Shown here: piece after piece, positions 22,266-33,655 of the stretch | Layout: each line of letters starts with the position of its first letter | Numbering within the stretch: position 1 is the stretch's first letter | Assembly: GCF_011386835.1 (NCBI RefSeq) | Contig: NC_088792.1 | Span: forward strand, 110,890,421 to 110,954,420 | DNA length: 64,000 nt | Source: Chrysemys picta bellii | Taxonomy: Eukaryota > Chordata > Testudines > Emydidae | Direction: 5' to 3' | The notes under the pieces: model-generated | Databases searched by the model: none | What the model was told of the DNA's origin: nothing | What the model saw: only the letters and a program-made list of their open reading frames with translations | Position numbers and translations under genes: made by a program

Positions 22266-22375
22266 GCAGAGAGTATTTATTGACAAATAACATCTCACCT
22301 GCAAATGACTGATCTTACAGATCTTTAAGCTCTAGCTACTCAGGGGTATACATACACAATATATTTCACTCATTA

Positions 22376-22466
22376 GAATCATAGAATATCAGGGTTGGAA
22401 GGGACCTCAGGAGGTCATCTAGTCCAACCCCCTGCTCAAAGCAGGACCAATTCCCAACTAAATCAT
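22376..22466 (-). mobile_element. CR1 3' end fragment
   Basis: Plus strand starts agaatcatagaatatcaggg, then ttggaagggacctcagg and ctagtccaaccccctgctc, the reverse complement of the canonical CR1 3' tail. Truncated after about 90 bp. Confidence 0.9.
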
Positions 22467-22611
22467 TGTTATGTCAATCTTCTTCTACAGAAGGCATAAT
22501 TAAACTGGAAGACAGATTATCAATTTTCTGATCTCTTATCTTTTCCCATGCTCTTTAGAGTCTGGGACACTTTTTTTCAAATCAAATATCTTTCCAAAAC
22601 AAATGTAACAG

Positions 22612-22990
22612 TTACAGAATCAAGAAAGGGAAAAGACCTATAAGGTTATCTAGTTCATCTCTGTGCCAGGGCAGGATAGTTCTCTAGTTTTTTTTTAAGT
22701 GTTTTGTACATTCTAGTTTTAAATGTGTCTAATGATGGGGCTTCCACCACTTCCCATTGCTAATTCCACATTTTAATAGCTCTCATGGTTCAAATAATTT
22801 TCTTGACAGTCTAAATATTCCCTTTCTTAACTTCATCTCATTATTCTTACCTATTTCCCATTTTGGTATGCTAAATAATTCCTTTCCTTGCTCTGTGTTT
22901 AACCATTCAAATATGTGACTTTTGTTACTTAGCCAGCCTATATTTAACACCTATAATCTTTCAGTGGAATCCAGTCTTTCCAGCTCTCTA
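22612..22990 (-). mobile_element. Old CR1/L3-like 3' fragment
   Basis: Phrases such as atctagttcatctctgtgcc, atgatggggcttccacca and cttcccattgc parallel the antisense CR1 tail (see 37,840-37,920) but are much more diverged. No frame remains. Confidence 0.6.
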
Positions 22991-23494
22991 ACCAAGGTAT
23001 AATTAGACCCTTAGTTACAATTAAATATAACTGATATACCCTTAATCAAAGTCTAAACAGACAATAACTGTTATTGATAAACTGTATAGTCAATTGCTTA
23101 ACCACACGTTGGTTCATTATGAAATATAGTCAACAGACCAAATAATCAATATCAGTCAGTATTATTGCAAAAAGCCACCAACAACATAGTACAGGGAAAA
23201 GGATCAATATGATACCGGGAAGCCATCTTGAGCAGCATTGTTACCTTTACCTTATACAGAAGGTGTGCTCCCGCAGTTACACATTTCAGCTAGGAGTAGT
23301 TATAGGATGATTTTACAAGTTACAAAATTGTTTACACATCACCAAATTCCAATCCATCAATTTGTCCAAGTTCCTTAACTTGTAGTGCTGTACGTTTACC
23401 TTCCTTATCTTTGTTCTGAATACTAGCATCCCAGGTACTGGTCTATGTTAAGAGAGAGAATGAATGGATCTTGATTTTGACAAGTTTCCTATAT
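22991..23494. other. No gene seen
   Basis: AT-rich unique-looking sequence up to the TA-flanked element. Confidence 0.5.
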
Positions 23495-23496
23495 TA

Positions 23497-24346
23497 GGGA
23501 TGCCAACTTTCTAATTGCAGAAAACAGAACAGCCCTGCCCTGCCCCCTCCCTGATGCCCTGCCCCTTCTCACTCCATCCCCCCTCCCTCTGTCACTTGCC
23601 CTCCCCCACCCTCACTCACTTACTCATTTTCACGGTGCTGGGGCAGGGAGTTGAGGTACGGGAGGGGATGAGGGCTCTGGCTGGCAGTGCAGGCTCTGGG
23701 GTGGGGCTGGGGATGAGGGCTTTGGGATGCAGGAGGGGGCTCCGGGATGGGGGGTGGAGCCAAGGGATTCAGAGTGTGGGAGGGGGCTCTGGGCTGGGGC
23801 AGGGAGTTAGGGTGTGGGGGGGGGGCTGAGGGCTCCGGCTTGGCGCGTGGGCTCTGGGGTGGGGTTGGGGATGAGGGGTTTGGGATGCAGGAGGGGGCTC
23901 CAGGCTGGGTCGGGGGGTTGGGAATGTGGGAGGGGGAAGGGGTGCAGGTGGAGCTTACCTCAGGTGGCTCCCAGGAACCAGCCAGCATGTCCCTCCATCT
24001 CCTAGGTCGAAAGGGGGCTCTGCATGCTGCCTCCACCCACAGGCGCCACCCCCACAGCTCCCATTGGCCAGAGTTCCCAGCCAATGGGATCTGCGGAGCC
24101 AGCGCTTGGGGAGCAGGCAGCGTGCAGAGCCCCCATGGCTGCCCGCAGAGCCCCTGTGGCCGCCCCTATGCCAAGGAGCCAGAGGGACATGTTGCTGCTT
24201 CCCAGGAGTCGTGCAGAGCTGGGTAGGGAGCCTGCCAGCCCTACGCCAACCAGACTTCTAATGGCCCGGTCAGCAGTGCTAACTGGAGCTGCCAGGGTCC
24301 CTTTTTGACCATGTGTTCCAATCGAAAACCAGACACCTGGCAACCC
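23497..24346. mobile_element. TA-flanked element with GGGTTGCCA-type ends and GC-rich core (850 bp)
   Basis: Left end gggatgccaactttctaatt and right end, as reverse complement, gggttgccaggtgtctggtt are a diverged terminal inverted repeat, with TA at 23,495-23,496 and 24,347-24,348. The element at 26,668-27,145 has the same ends. The core is G-rich with a tandem duplication. The long frames on both strands here are composition artefacts without domains. Confidence 0.65.
23641..23960. repeat. Tandem duplication, unit about 159 bp
   Basis: gctctggggtggggctgggg at 23,693 recurs as gctctggggtggggttgggg at 23,852, and gatgcaggagggggctcc recurs in step. Two units, G-rich, inside the TA-flanked element. 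Confidence 0.7.
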
Positions 24347-24382
24347 TATCCTATATGCTTATGTCAAATGCTGAGTTGTACT

Positions 24383-24800
24383 ATGTGACCAGGTGCCTAC
24401 ACCCCACAAGGTCAGAATAGAGATAAAGGGCCAATTAACGTAATAGGCTGCACCTGCAGGAGAATCAAGGCTGATGAACATTTAATTCATGATGAAGCCC
24501 AGCTGGGCAAGGGGCAGTCTAAGCTAAAATTAGGAAGTAGAGAGTCAGATGGGGGCTGCAGTAGAGGAGGCATGCAGTCACTCTCTGGCTGAGAGGGAAA
24601 GGAAGAAACCCAGTGGGAGAATAGTAGCTCAGGGAGCCTGGCCCTGAGGGAAGCATGTACCCAGAAGAGGGTGGAGAAGAAGCCTGATAGACGTGAAGTA
24701 GGAAGTAGTCCAGGGAAAAAGTAGCAAGGTTTGACGTATACTGGACAGCAAGTGGTAGTGAAAACTTCTTCCATTTAGCCCTACACTTACAGATTCACAT
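24383..24800. mobile_element. Possible LTR-like remnant
   Basis: A purine-rich block starting tgtgaccaggtgcctacacc, with gtaggaagtagtccaggg near 24,700, a phrase that recurs as gtaggaagtggtccgggagg at about 51,690 in a better supported LTR. Ends not resolved. Confidence 0.35.
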
Positions 24801-25667
24801 GTAGAAGTAAGAGTATCCATTCAATCCTTATTTTATCTGTTGCTGCCAACAATAAGAATGTTACTTAGTGCCAATCATACTGGTGTTTTCTGTGAAGTGG
24901 ACATTTGTCCACTAGGTACTGGACAGAGACTATCAACAATCTCATACAGAGCACAAACAGCCCTTGAGCCACATTTGAATTAGCAACCTGGATGTGAAAG
25001 GTTCTGTATCCTCTGAGCCATCAAGTCCCCACACCGGCTTGCTTTTATGCCTAGTGTGACTTTATTTTGCTCCAAACACTCATTCAAACACTGTCTTGCC
25101 AATTTAAACTTTCAGAACCAAGTCAGATGGAATAAAGTCTATTATTTTTGATAGGATCTTTAATTAACAAAGAATATTACACATTTTCCTAGGCCTAAGG
25201 ATATAACCCAACCAATATTTGGACTTTTTATCACACAATCACACAAACTGATAAAAGTTATATTGCTTCCTTGCATGCCAGCCTTATTAAACTTTTATTG
25301 CTTCCTACACTATGCCCATGTAAATTTTGCAAGCTGTTGAGAAAAGGCATGTTTCATCTTCTGTATGAATCCAAGAGCAGTACCTTAAACTTCCACTGAC
25401 TTAAGAAAAGAGCGGGTTCCCACTTTACTTTAAAAAGGTGAATCTGTTTCCAGGTGGTTCAGGAAATCAATCAAATTGTCCATCACAATATATAAAAAAG
25501 AGATTCTTTCACATTTTGTAGACCACAAATAATCACTAAATACCATATTTATAGTTATCAACAAATCTTGTCTTCCCAGCATGTGAATATTTTCAAGAGT
25601 TTGAAATTTTTCACTGTCCCAAATTGGAATGAAAATGTTCAAGAATTGAAAACATAAAAATGTGTTT
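24801..25667. other. No gene seen
   Basis: AT-rich sequence with no recognised repeat or coding motif. Confidence 0.45.
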
Positions 25668-26333
25668 GGTTCATAGGTCATGTTTTCTAAACCTTTAATC
25701 ATTTTTTTGCCCTTCTCTGGACTTTCTCCAATTTGTCCACATCTTTCCTGAAATGTGGCGCCGAGAACTGGACACAATACTCCAGCTGAGACCTAATGAG
25801 CGCAGAGTAGAGCGGAAGAATTACTTCTTGTGTCTTGCTTACAACACTCCTACTAATAAATCCCAGAATGCTATTGAATCATATTCAGCTTGTGATCCAC
25901 TATGACTCCCAGATCCCTTTCCGCAGTACTCCTTCCTAGGCAGTCATTTCCCATTTTGTGGGACTGTGCGCAACTGATTGTTCCTTCCTAAGTGGAGTAC
26001 TTTGCATTTGTCCGTATTGAATTTCAACCTATTTACTTCAGACCATTTCTCCAGTTTGTTCAGATCATTTTGAATTATAATCCTATCCTCCAAAGCATGT
26101 GCAACCTCTCCCAGCCTGCTATCATCCACAAACTTTATAAGTGTATTCTCTATGCCATTATCTAAATCATTGATGAAGATATTGAATAGAACTGGACCCA
26201 GAACTGATCCCTGCGGGACCCCACTCGTTATGACCTTCCAGCATGACTGTCAAGCACTGATAACTACTCTCTGGGAACTATTTTCCAACCAGTTATTGAC
26301 CCACCTTATAGTAGCTCCACTGAGCTCCAGCTG
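25668..26333 (-). mobile_element. CR1 LINE fragment (ORF2 C-terminal half)
   Basis: Antisense CR1. On the minus strand 25,944-26,129 reads LNKLEKWSEVNRLKFNTDKC then KVLHLGRNN, the block just after the RT catalytic motif. Further right (minus upstream) the RT core region includes the reverse complement of ttcatcaatgatttagata. Stops and small deletions throughout. The 3' terminal part is missing. Confidence 0.85.
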
Positions 26334-26665
26334 TACGTCAACTGAAATGTTTTATTTAGATCATTCCAAAAAGTTTTGATTTTAACCTCCCCCCGCACCC
26401 GTTTTAAGCTTTTATTTCCAGTCTAACTAGCTTAGATTTCTAAATAAAAATTCATTTCAAACTCAAAAAATGGAACTTTTTGTTTTGAAAATGTCAAAAT
26501 GAAACTTTTTGACAATATCTAAACTTTTTTTCAAGTTGGGAGATTTGTCAAAAAAGTTCCGATTTAGACATTTTTTCAATGGAAAAAAGATTTGCTGGAA
26601 AATTCCCAAAGGACTCTAGTTAGCAGTGATGACATAGCAACCTCAAATATCAGCTTTAGTTATTT
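26334..26665. other. A/T-rich degenerate sequence
   Basis: Alternating ttttgaaaa, tcaaaatgaaac and tttttgacaa phrases resemble the interior of the GAGYTGGGCAAA foldback family, but neither terminal motif is present. Confidence 0.35.
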
Positions 26666-26667
26666 TA

Positions 26668-27145
26668 GGGTTGCCAGGTGTCCAGTTTTCAACCAGAAAG
26701 TCCATTCAAAAGGGGACCTATGCAGTGTCTGGTCAGATGTACTGACTGGACACCAAAAGTCTGGTTACCGTGGGCGGGGGTTGGGGAGGAGGCACCAGTC
26801 ATCAACCTATGCCATCCCCTGCTCATCCAGGGATGCCTCCTCCTACTTGCATCTCATGGGCAGGCAGGCTCTGTGTCAGGGGCTGCAGGTCCCATTCCAG
26901 CCCTGTAGCAAAGGGGACCCAGATGCGGGGGGGGGTGGGAGTGTAGAGGATCCAGCAATGAGGAATGGGGAGGAGGGAGAGCAGCAAGCGATGGGGCAGG
27001 GGGTAGTGCCTGGGAATAGGCAGAGTGGGGTGGCGGCATGGACGTAGGCGGGGTCTCAGGGGAAAAGGCAGAGCTTGGGGTAGGGGTAGGTTCCTGCACT
27101 CCTGCTGTAGTGTCCAGTTTTCAGACATTAGAAAGTTGGCAACCC
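26668..27145. mobile_element. TA-flanked element with GGGTTGCCA ends (478 bp)
   Basis: Left gggttgccaggtgtccagtt and right, as reverse complement, gggttgccaactttctaatg form the terminal inverted repeat, with TA at 26,666-26,667 and 27,146-27,147. The right arm also has gtgtccagttttcagac, so the subterminal motif occurs at both ends. Same family as 23,497-24,346, with an unrelated-looking GC-rich centre. Non-coding. Confidence 0.7.
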
Positions 27146-27147
27146 TA

Positions 27148-28059
27148 ACTACCATTAATGGTGGACAAAAAGGGAATTCTTCAGAATGGAAGAAAGCAGA
27201 TTCTCCTGCAGGTTTGGTTTGAGGAAATAGCTTCCTATTGAAAAAGCAATTTACTCTAACCAGAATGAACATAAAAGTAACCTCAATGACCATTCTCTCT
27301 TTTTTGGAATCTTTTGCAGAAGCTTCTATCCATTTTTGTTTAAACTTTTTCTTAAGGAAAACTGGATCCTTGTTGAGAAAAACTTTCTTAGCATAAACTG
27401 AACCGGAGACATAGGCTCAGATTGTGCCATTAAGAAATAGACCTCCCAGAACACCCAGCTGCAGAGGAGTGTGCACTTCTCCATACCATTCCTTAGAGGG
27501 ATGTGGCACCATCTTCCTGACAGGAGGTGAGGCCATGGCCCTGTTTACTTCCTCCCCCATGTATTTGGCTACTTTCCCAAGAAGTACTAGCAGAGAAGAG
27601 TTCTTGTATTCAAGACAGCACAGGGATCGTAACTGTACCTGTCTTTGCACAGTGGTGAATGGCTCCTTGCACAGTCTTCTGGCCTTGTGCACTCAGGCCA
27701 TGCCTGTATTGAGGAATGGAGGGAAGAATGGCTAAACTTACATATCTACAGTCCATATGCTAGAGGATGACACATTTTGTTGCTTCTGTAAGTTGAGCTC
27801 ATTACGCACACCAGGAACTTCGTGCATCCCTCCATGCACCTTCCCCACTTTGTTGCTCATGTAGGCTGAGCCCTGGATGTTACCCATCTTTTTCAGAGCA
27901 AACGTCTGTTAATTTTTTTTTTAACTAACACATACAATGAGAATCTGTGAATTCGATGGTTGGAGTATAGCCCTTAGCAATTTGAGGGTTTTATTTCAAA
28001 AACATAGTACACCTCCATATGACAAATATAGCTAGGAACTTATTTCAAAGTCCATTGTT
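27148..28059. other. No gene seen
   Basis: Frames at 27,417-27,735 on both strands overlap the same stretch and show no recognised domain. Confidence 0.45.
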
Positions 28060-28540
28060 TTGTGCAGTGTAGATATAGTCATGTCAGTCCCAGGATATTA
28101 GAGAGACAAGCTGGGTGAGGTAATATCTTCTATTGGACCAACTTCTGTTGGTGAGAAAGACAAACTTTCAAGCCATACAGAGCTCTTCTTCATGTCTGGG
28201 CCATTCTACCTTGAACAGTACCTTAGAATAGTGGTTTTCAACCTGTTGGCCACAGACACCTGAGGGTTTTCAACTACTTCTAAGATTTCCAAAGCAGTCC
28301 ACACCTCCATTCAAAATTTGTTAAGGGTCTGCAAATGAAAAAAGCTTGAAAACCACTGCTTTACAATATGTGCTAACCACTTACGCTAACCAATCTGTTC
28401 CACCTTGCATTTAGCTGTGATGTTCAATGTTCTTCCTAGACCTGAAGAAGAGCTCTGTGTAGCTCAAAAGATTGTCTCTCTCACCAACAGAAGTTGGTCC
28501 AATAAAAAGTATTACCTCACCCACCATGTCTTTCAAATTC
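28060..28540. repeat. Large inverted-repeat element with ttggaccaactt motif
   Basis: The left arm (28,108-28,200) contains gtgaggtaatatcttctatt, ggaccaacttctgttggtga and gagctcttcttcatgtc. The right arm (about 28,437-28,525) is its reverse complement (gacctgaagaagagctctgt, caccaacagaagttggtcca, attacctcacccacc). About 110 bp pair on each side. The spacer holds a hAT MITE (28,229-28,358), so the palindrome predates that insertion. Non-coding. Confidence 0.75.
28229..28358. mobile_element. Small hAT-type MITE (130 bp)
   Basis: Ends tagtggttttcaac and, as reverse complement, cagtggttttcaagc form an inverted repeat of the hAT kind (CAGTGGTTTTCAA). Flanking octamers ccttagaa (28,221-28,228) and ctttacaa (28,359-28,366) match at 6 of 8 positions, as expected for a decayed 8-bp target duplication. 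Confidence 0.7.
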
Positions 28541-31500
28541 CATGACACCTGTAGGAAGGAGTATTGAATAACCAATATGTTTAAAGCAGGAGTATTTTCC
28601 ATTCATTTTACACATTCCCTATCTCATGGCAGGGGATCTGTGTGTACCTCAATTTCTCCTTTACCTCCAATACCAGACATCTAACCTCTCCCCATACCAG
28701 GGGTTCTGTGTGTCAACATTCAGCAAAACTCCACTGGGACACGGTCAGAACGGAGATAGAGGGTGTTGTTATGCTGGAATGTGTTAATGGCTGCCATCAA
28801 CCAGTTTTTAAATCTATCGACAATTACAGCTGGTTAAAGTTGCTAAGCAGACACAAGGAACTCTTTATATGTCCCATTTCAAGTTTTCCCCAAAATCTAT
28901 AGGATTCTGCATATGGATGCTTAGAACATTCCCTGAAATACCAGTATTGTTTGGATCTGGTGTTCCAAAGTTGTTGAGACACATGGAGAAAAGCTATCAA
29001 GCTGAGGGTAGGGTCTCAGATCACTCAGCTTGTCTTTGTGATAAAATTATTTAAAAGTCCATGTTCTGTACTTTTGCTTTCATGACTGAGCTTCTGAGAT
29101 CCCTCCCATAGAGACGGGGGAAGCAGGCTTCTTTAACAAACTTAAATATATCAGTCATGTCCTAGCAAAACCCCCTTGATGATCATACTTTCTTTTTCTG
29201 TTCCCTGCAAACTAAGGGTTAAAGCCAGTCTAATTTGGTGCAAGGGAGTGATGGTGGGGTTTGGGTTTCTTTTTTAAAAGTTAATCCAGCATTGGTGTGA
29301 GATAGCAATACTGTGGTTTTTTGACATTCTCATAAGAGGTTCTGACAGCTAGACTTGGTATTGTTTTAACCCCTCCAGTTTCATCTCTTGAAATGATCTC
29401 TGGTAAAAACAAAAGCAATTCAAATTAATGTCCTTTGTACTTGTTTTAATTGCACAAGCAGAGCTCAAAACCAGTTTAGCTCTTTCTTTAGCCTACCAGG
29501 CATATAAAGTAGATTTTAAAACATGTATTAACATTGCTTCAGCTAAAGGAAAAGGGGAAAAATCATTTGTACTGAAATGTATATATGAAAGTAGGATCTC
29601 TGGAGAAATAGCTTTAGATTTGGAAGCAGTATAAAAAAATACTACTTAAGGATTATGCCTCTTGCACTGTTAATTCAAGGAGAAATTGGCAGGAATTCTA
29701 TTGCTGAGACCTTTTCCATCACCAACATTCAATTCTTTCAAAGGACACAAGATTGACCTTATTCTCGGCTCGCTAATTACAGGTGTCTCACACAGGAATT
29801 GTTCATATGTATTCTACACCCAATTACATAGTGTTTCAGCTTTCTGTAATGTTCGTCTTTCTTGTAAAATATGCTGTATACATATATTATATGGGATGCT
29901 CAGACTTATCAGAATTCCTGTGTGTCGCACACTTATCACAATAGTCTCATGTTGAACTTCTGTATCTGCTCCTGCTGACTGTGATAATACAAGTAACAAT
30001 AAACAATTTGTTTTCATTTTGACAATTAAAAATGCCTTCCTTGAGCCAGCCAGAAAAAAAACATAATGAAAAGACACCTTGTGTTTATGATACTTTACAA
30101 CGTAATATCTGTGCATCAAAGCCCTTGTCCTGGAGTGTCTATTGGCTGCCAACAGAAAAATGTATTGCTTGAGTACATTAAGTCCTGTTCTTCTATACAC
30201 CAAATGAAACGAAGTAATCCAAAGTTCAATTTAGCTCAGCTAAATGTCATTTCATGGTGGTCTTGATTTTTCTGAGAAGTAAATTGAATCATTTTCAGGG
30301 GAAAAGTCACTTTTAAGTCTGATAATCATGTCTGGGGTCAGGATTATAAAAGAACCTCTATCACAAGGTAGCAGTTGTTAGCCTTTGGAGGTAGCAGTAG
30401 AAACATCTGGGTTGGAAGTCAGTTGTCAGTAATAGCTGCCATCTGTGAACCTTGATGGCTTTTTGATGACACTGATGCAACTTCTCAGGACAGTTCCTCC
30501 TACTATGCCTTCCTCAGCAACTGAGGAGGTTTCACCACTTGGAGCCTCTGATTGCTACGCTTGGTATTTTTCATTGCCAGTGACCGGATGAGTATGGGTT
30601 ACTTCTGTCAGTAGCATTGTGGATGACCTCAAAAAAAGGATAGCCAGTGTCCTCCCCTTGGTTTTGTTTAAATGTTCTCTGTTCCTCCTCCAAGAATGAC
30701 CCTCAGGAGAGATTATGGTGCATGTCCTTTGTTCAGATGATATATCTGTTACTTTGGCAAGTGACCAGCTAATTTCTGTTTGAAATTAAGAGTCTCTCAC
30801 ATATTCAATAGAAATATTGGTAATTCTTCTATCCTATATTCCAGGACCCAAGGAGGGGAAAAGTGGCATTCTATCACTGTGGTGCTTTCTGATCCAGGAG
30901 ATATTTTGGGTCTCAGCACATATTAAATTAGCCTCAGGGATTTTCTAACCTACAGCCAGTTGTGACAAACCCCAAGGGGCTTTGGGGACAAACAGGGATT
31001 GCTGGGGTGCAATGGTAGTCTAGCCCTTCACATGCCCTTAGTATACTCTCCACACTGCTGCAAGTTGAGAACCCTAACAAATGGCCACTTAGCCCAGCTT
31101 TAAATCTGCTTTGCACAACCAAAGAAGTGCACATGAAATTTAGGATGTAGCAGGATCTGATCAAATGAGGTAACCTTTGCATATAGCTGGTGTTGTTCAA
31201 TATACAGTATGTGTGGCTGTTGTTGAATTACTCACCTCTCACTTGTTTCCAAGTACTTGCTTGCATGTGACAAAGGCCAGGTAAACTGTCTCCACTGGTA
31301 GGTGAAACCAAGTGAGGGCACCTACTAACTAGTTTCTGGTGCCACATTGTGTCTATCATAGCTTTGTATACAAAGACTCCCAGAATAGTGGAAACCACCG
31401 GAAAAAAAGCCTTTAGTGAAATGTACTTAGTATTTAGCAAATGAGGGCCAACTCACTGAAGATGGTTCTGGTTATTTTTCCTTTTGGAAAATGCATTAAG

Positions 31501-32769
31501 GCAAAAGGAGACATGAGGCCAGGATCATTATTACTTCCTAAAATTCACAAACAATAAAACTGTAAATCTACTGATTGATCGGTATAAGGAAGCAGTTAAT
31601 GGTTGTTCAGACACCACTTAAGAACAAAGGCTATATAGCATTTGCAAAAGCATACACCTGTAAAGAGATGGACAGCAATGAGACTAAAGGACAGTTTTAT
31701 GAAGAATTAGAGAAACTTCTCTGTGAAATGTCGCCACAGGTTCATCCTATATGATTTTAATGTATAAGTTGGTCACCATACCAGCACCTGGAAATAATGG
31801 AATTGGGCACCTTACAGTTGGCAGTCAGTATCCAGGCAGATTTTTACCAAATATTTGCAAAATATGCAGTACATAGTTTAGAACTAAAAATACGTTATTT
31901 CAGCAACAGCACAGTGAAGCTGGTTAGAAAATATCAAGGAAAGTGGGATTTCAATGAAAAACAAAAAATAAAATATGTTTGAAAACTTTCACTCCCCCCT
32001 TATTTTCTGATGAGCTTTACAGGACAATTATACAACCATACAATTAACCATGTTCTAAAGAGTAATATATGCTAAATTACATGCAAATCTAGTAATGAGA
32101 TCTTAAACATGTACAAGTCAAATACTGAAGATACTATAACCAACTTGTGAATAAACACGGTATCCATTAAAAACACTTTGGTGAATAAATTTCTTCTTAA
32201 TCTTACATATGCCAAGACAAAAAAGCATTTTGGAAAGCAATATTCTCATGGCTGAGCAGAAATAGACTATGGCTCAGGAACAAGTACCCTGACTGAAGTC
32301 ATACACTTTGTTTCAAGCAGCACCAAAAACTAAACATGGTTTGGTGAAAATGATTTGGCCATTAGAAAGCTTCAAGACATGCAAATTTGTCCTGGATAAC
32401 AAACAATCTGCAGGTGAGTAGGGAACTCTAGAGAACTTTGAAGAAAGAACAGCATATGCAGTAAACTTGATGAATAATAAAGTAGATGAACTACAGTCAC
32501 ATGGAGACCAATCAGAAAAACATGTTCTATCAAACTGTCAATCCACCAAGAATGCTAACTGCACTTTTGTGTATGGTGGATGGAAATGAATTGTTTACCG
32601 AGAAATTATCCAACATCTGTCATGTGTCCATGACACAAATTTCATCAACTTTCTTAATCATAAAATGTATCTTCACAGAGCTTTCACTAGACCATGGGAA
32701 GAAACAGAAGTGATACAGAATACCATTAGCTTACTATCTACTTATGATGATATTTTCGAAGCAATGACC
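28541..32769. other. Long stretch without recognised gene or repeat
   Basis: AT-rich. Short frames (for example 29,428-29,634 plus and 29,814-30,203 minus) carry no domain that I know. The segment 32,240-32,769 may be the more degraded upstream part of the LINE fossil that begins at 32,770. Confidence 0.45.
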
Positions 32770-33430
32770 ACACTGAAAAATGGTAACATTCATTAACCTA
32801 ATGGGGCTTAATATATCAATTTGATGCACTAACTGATGATATAACTTTATTTAGCTACAGAATCCAGGAACAAGAAACACTACTTGAATAGATAAAAGAT
32901 GCCAAACTAATCATTGCCTACATGGGACTGTCGCCATTTCAGAGCTATCTTTTCACTGTCAACTGCTGGCAAAATATTGACCTGGTTTTCTCAAGTGACA
33001 GCTGGACAATGCCACAGGATAGAGTCATCTCAGAGTTACAGTGTGGTTTTCAATCACAAAGAAATGCTATTGATGTAATTGTTAATGCTTGGCAATTGAA
33101 GGAAAACTCTTGGAACAAATGTGCAAACTTTACAATATTGCATTTTATTGACCCAGAAAAAGCCTTTCATGACATCAGTTGTCTTAATGTTTGGAGGAAT
33201 CTGAGAAAAATGTGGATGCCTACTTGAGATGGTCAACATTGTCTGCTAATTCCATAATGTTGTGGTCTGACAAACTGGGGAGAAAGGCAATGGAATATGG
33301 TTCTTTGGGCATAACAAATGGTATTAGTCACACTTCGATTTGTGATTCAGGATGTCACAATTCTTCCCAGGCTCTCCATGTGTTTTTGGATGGCAGTATA
33401 TTGGAGGGCTAAAGGAAAGCAAGTTACTGC
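32770..33430 (+). pseudogene. RTE-like LINE reverse transcriptase fossil
   Basis: Across frames one sees MTTLKNGNI near 32,765, a LSTAGKIL-like block near 32,950, then in frame 32,922-33,227 the sequence RVISELQCGFQSQRNAIDVI followed by LHFIDPEKAFHDI and WRNLRKMWMP. The order 'LKNGK...', 'S(L)L...GKI', 'E.QCGFR.GR...D', 'F(I/V)D..KAFD' is that of RTE-type RT domains 1-4. The aspartate of the DxxKAF block is kept, but stops and frameshifts abound and the YxDD box is not seen. Very old. Confidence 0.6.
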
Positions 33431-33655
33431 GGCCTTGAATAGGCTGCAATCTTACCTTGTTCCTCATACCCAGCCAGTGCCACTGACGAGCACATTAGGA
33501 ACATGGAACCAGCAACTGATCATTCCCAGCCCCTTTCCCATCTCTCTACCTACTTGATCATAGGGAGAAACAGATTAGGGAGCCGAGAGCCACAACCCTA
33601 ATGAAACTATGCAGGATGGAAGTGGGAGGGGAGCCTTATTCATTTTCAAATGGCC

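Noticed and set aside
23620..24343. Frames of 94-159 codons on both strands
   Set aside because: They lie in a tandemly duplicated G-rich transposon core; the Pro/Ser-rich or Gly-rich translations follow from composition.
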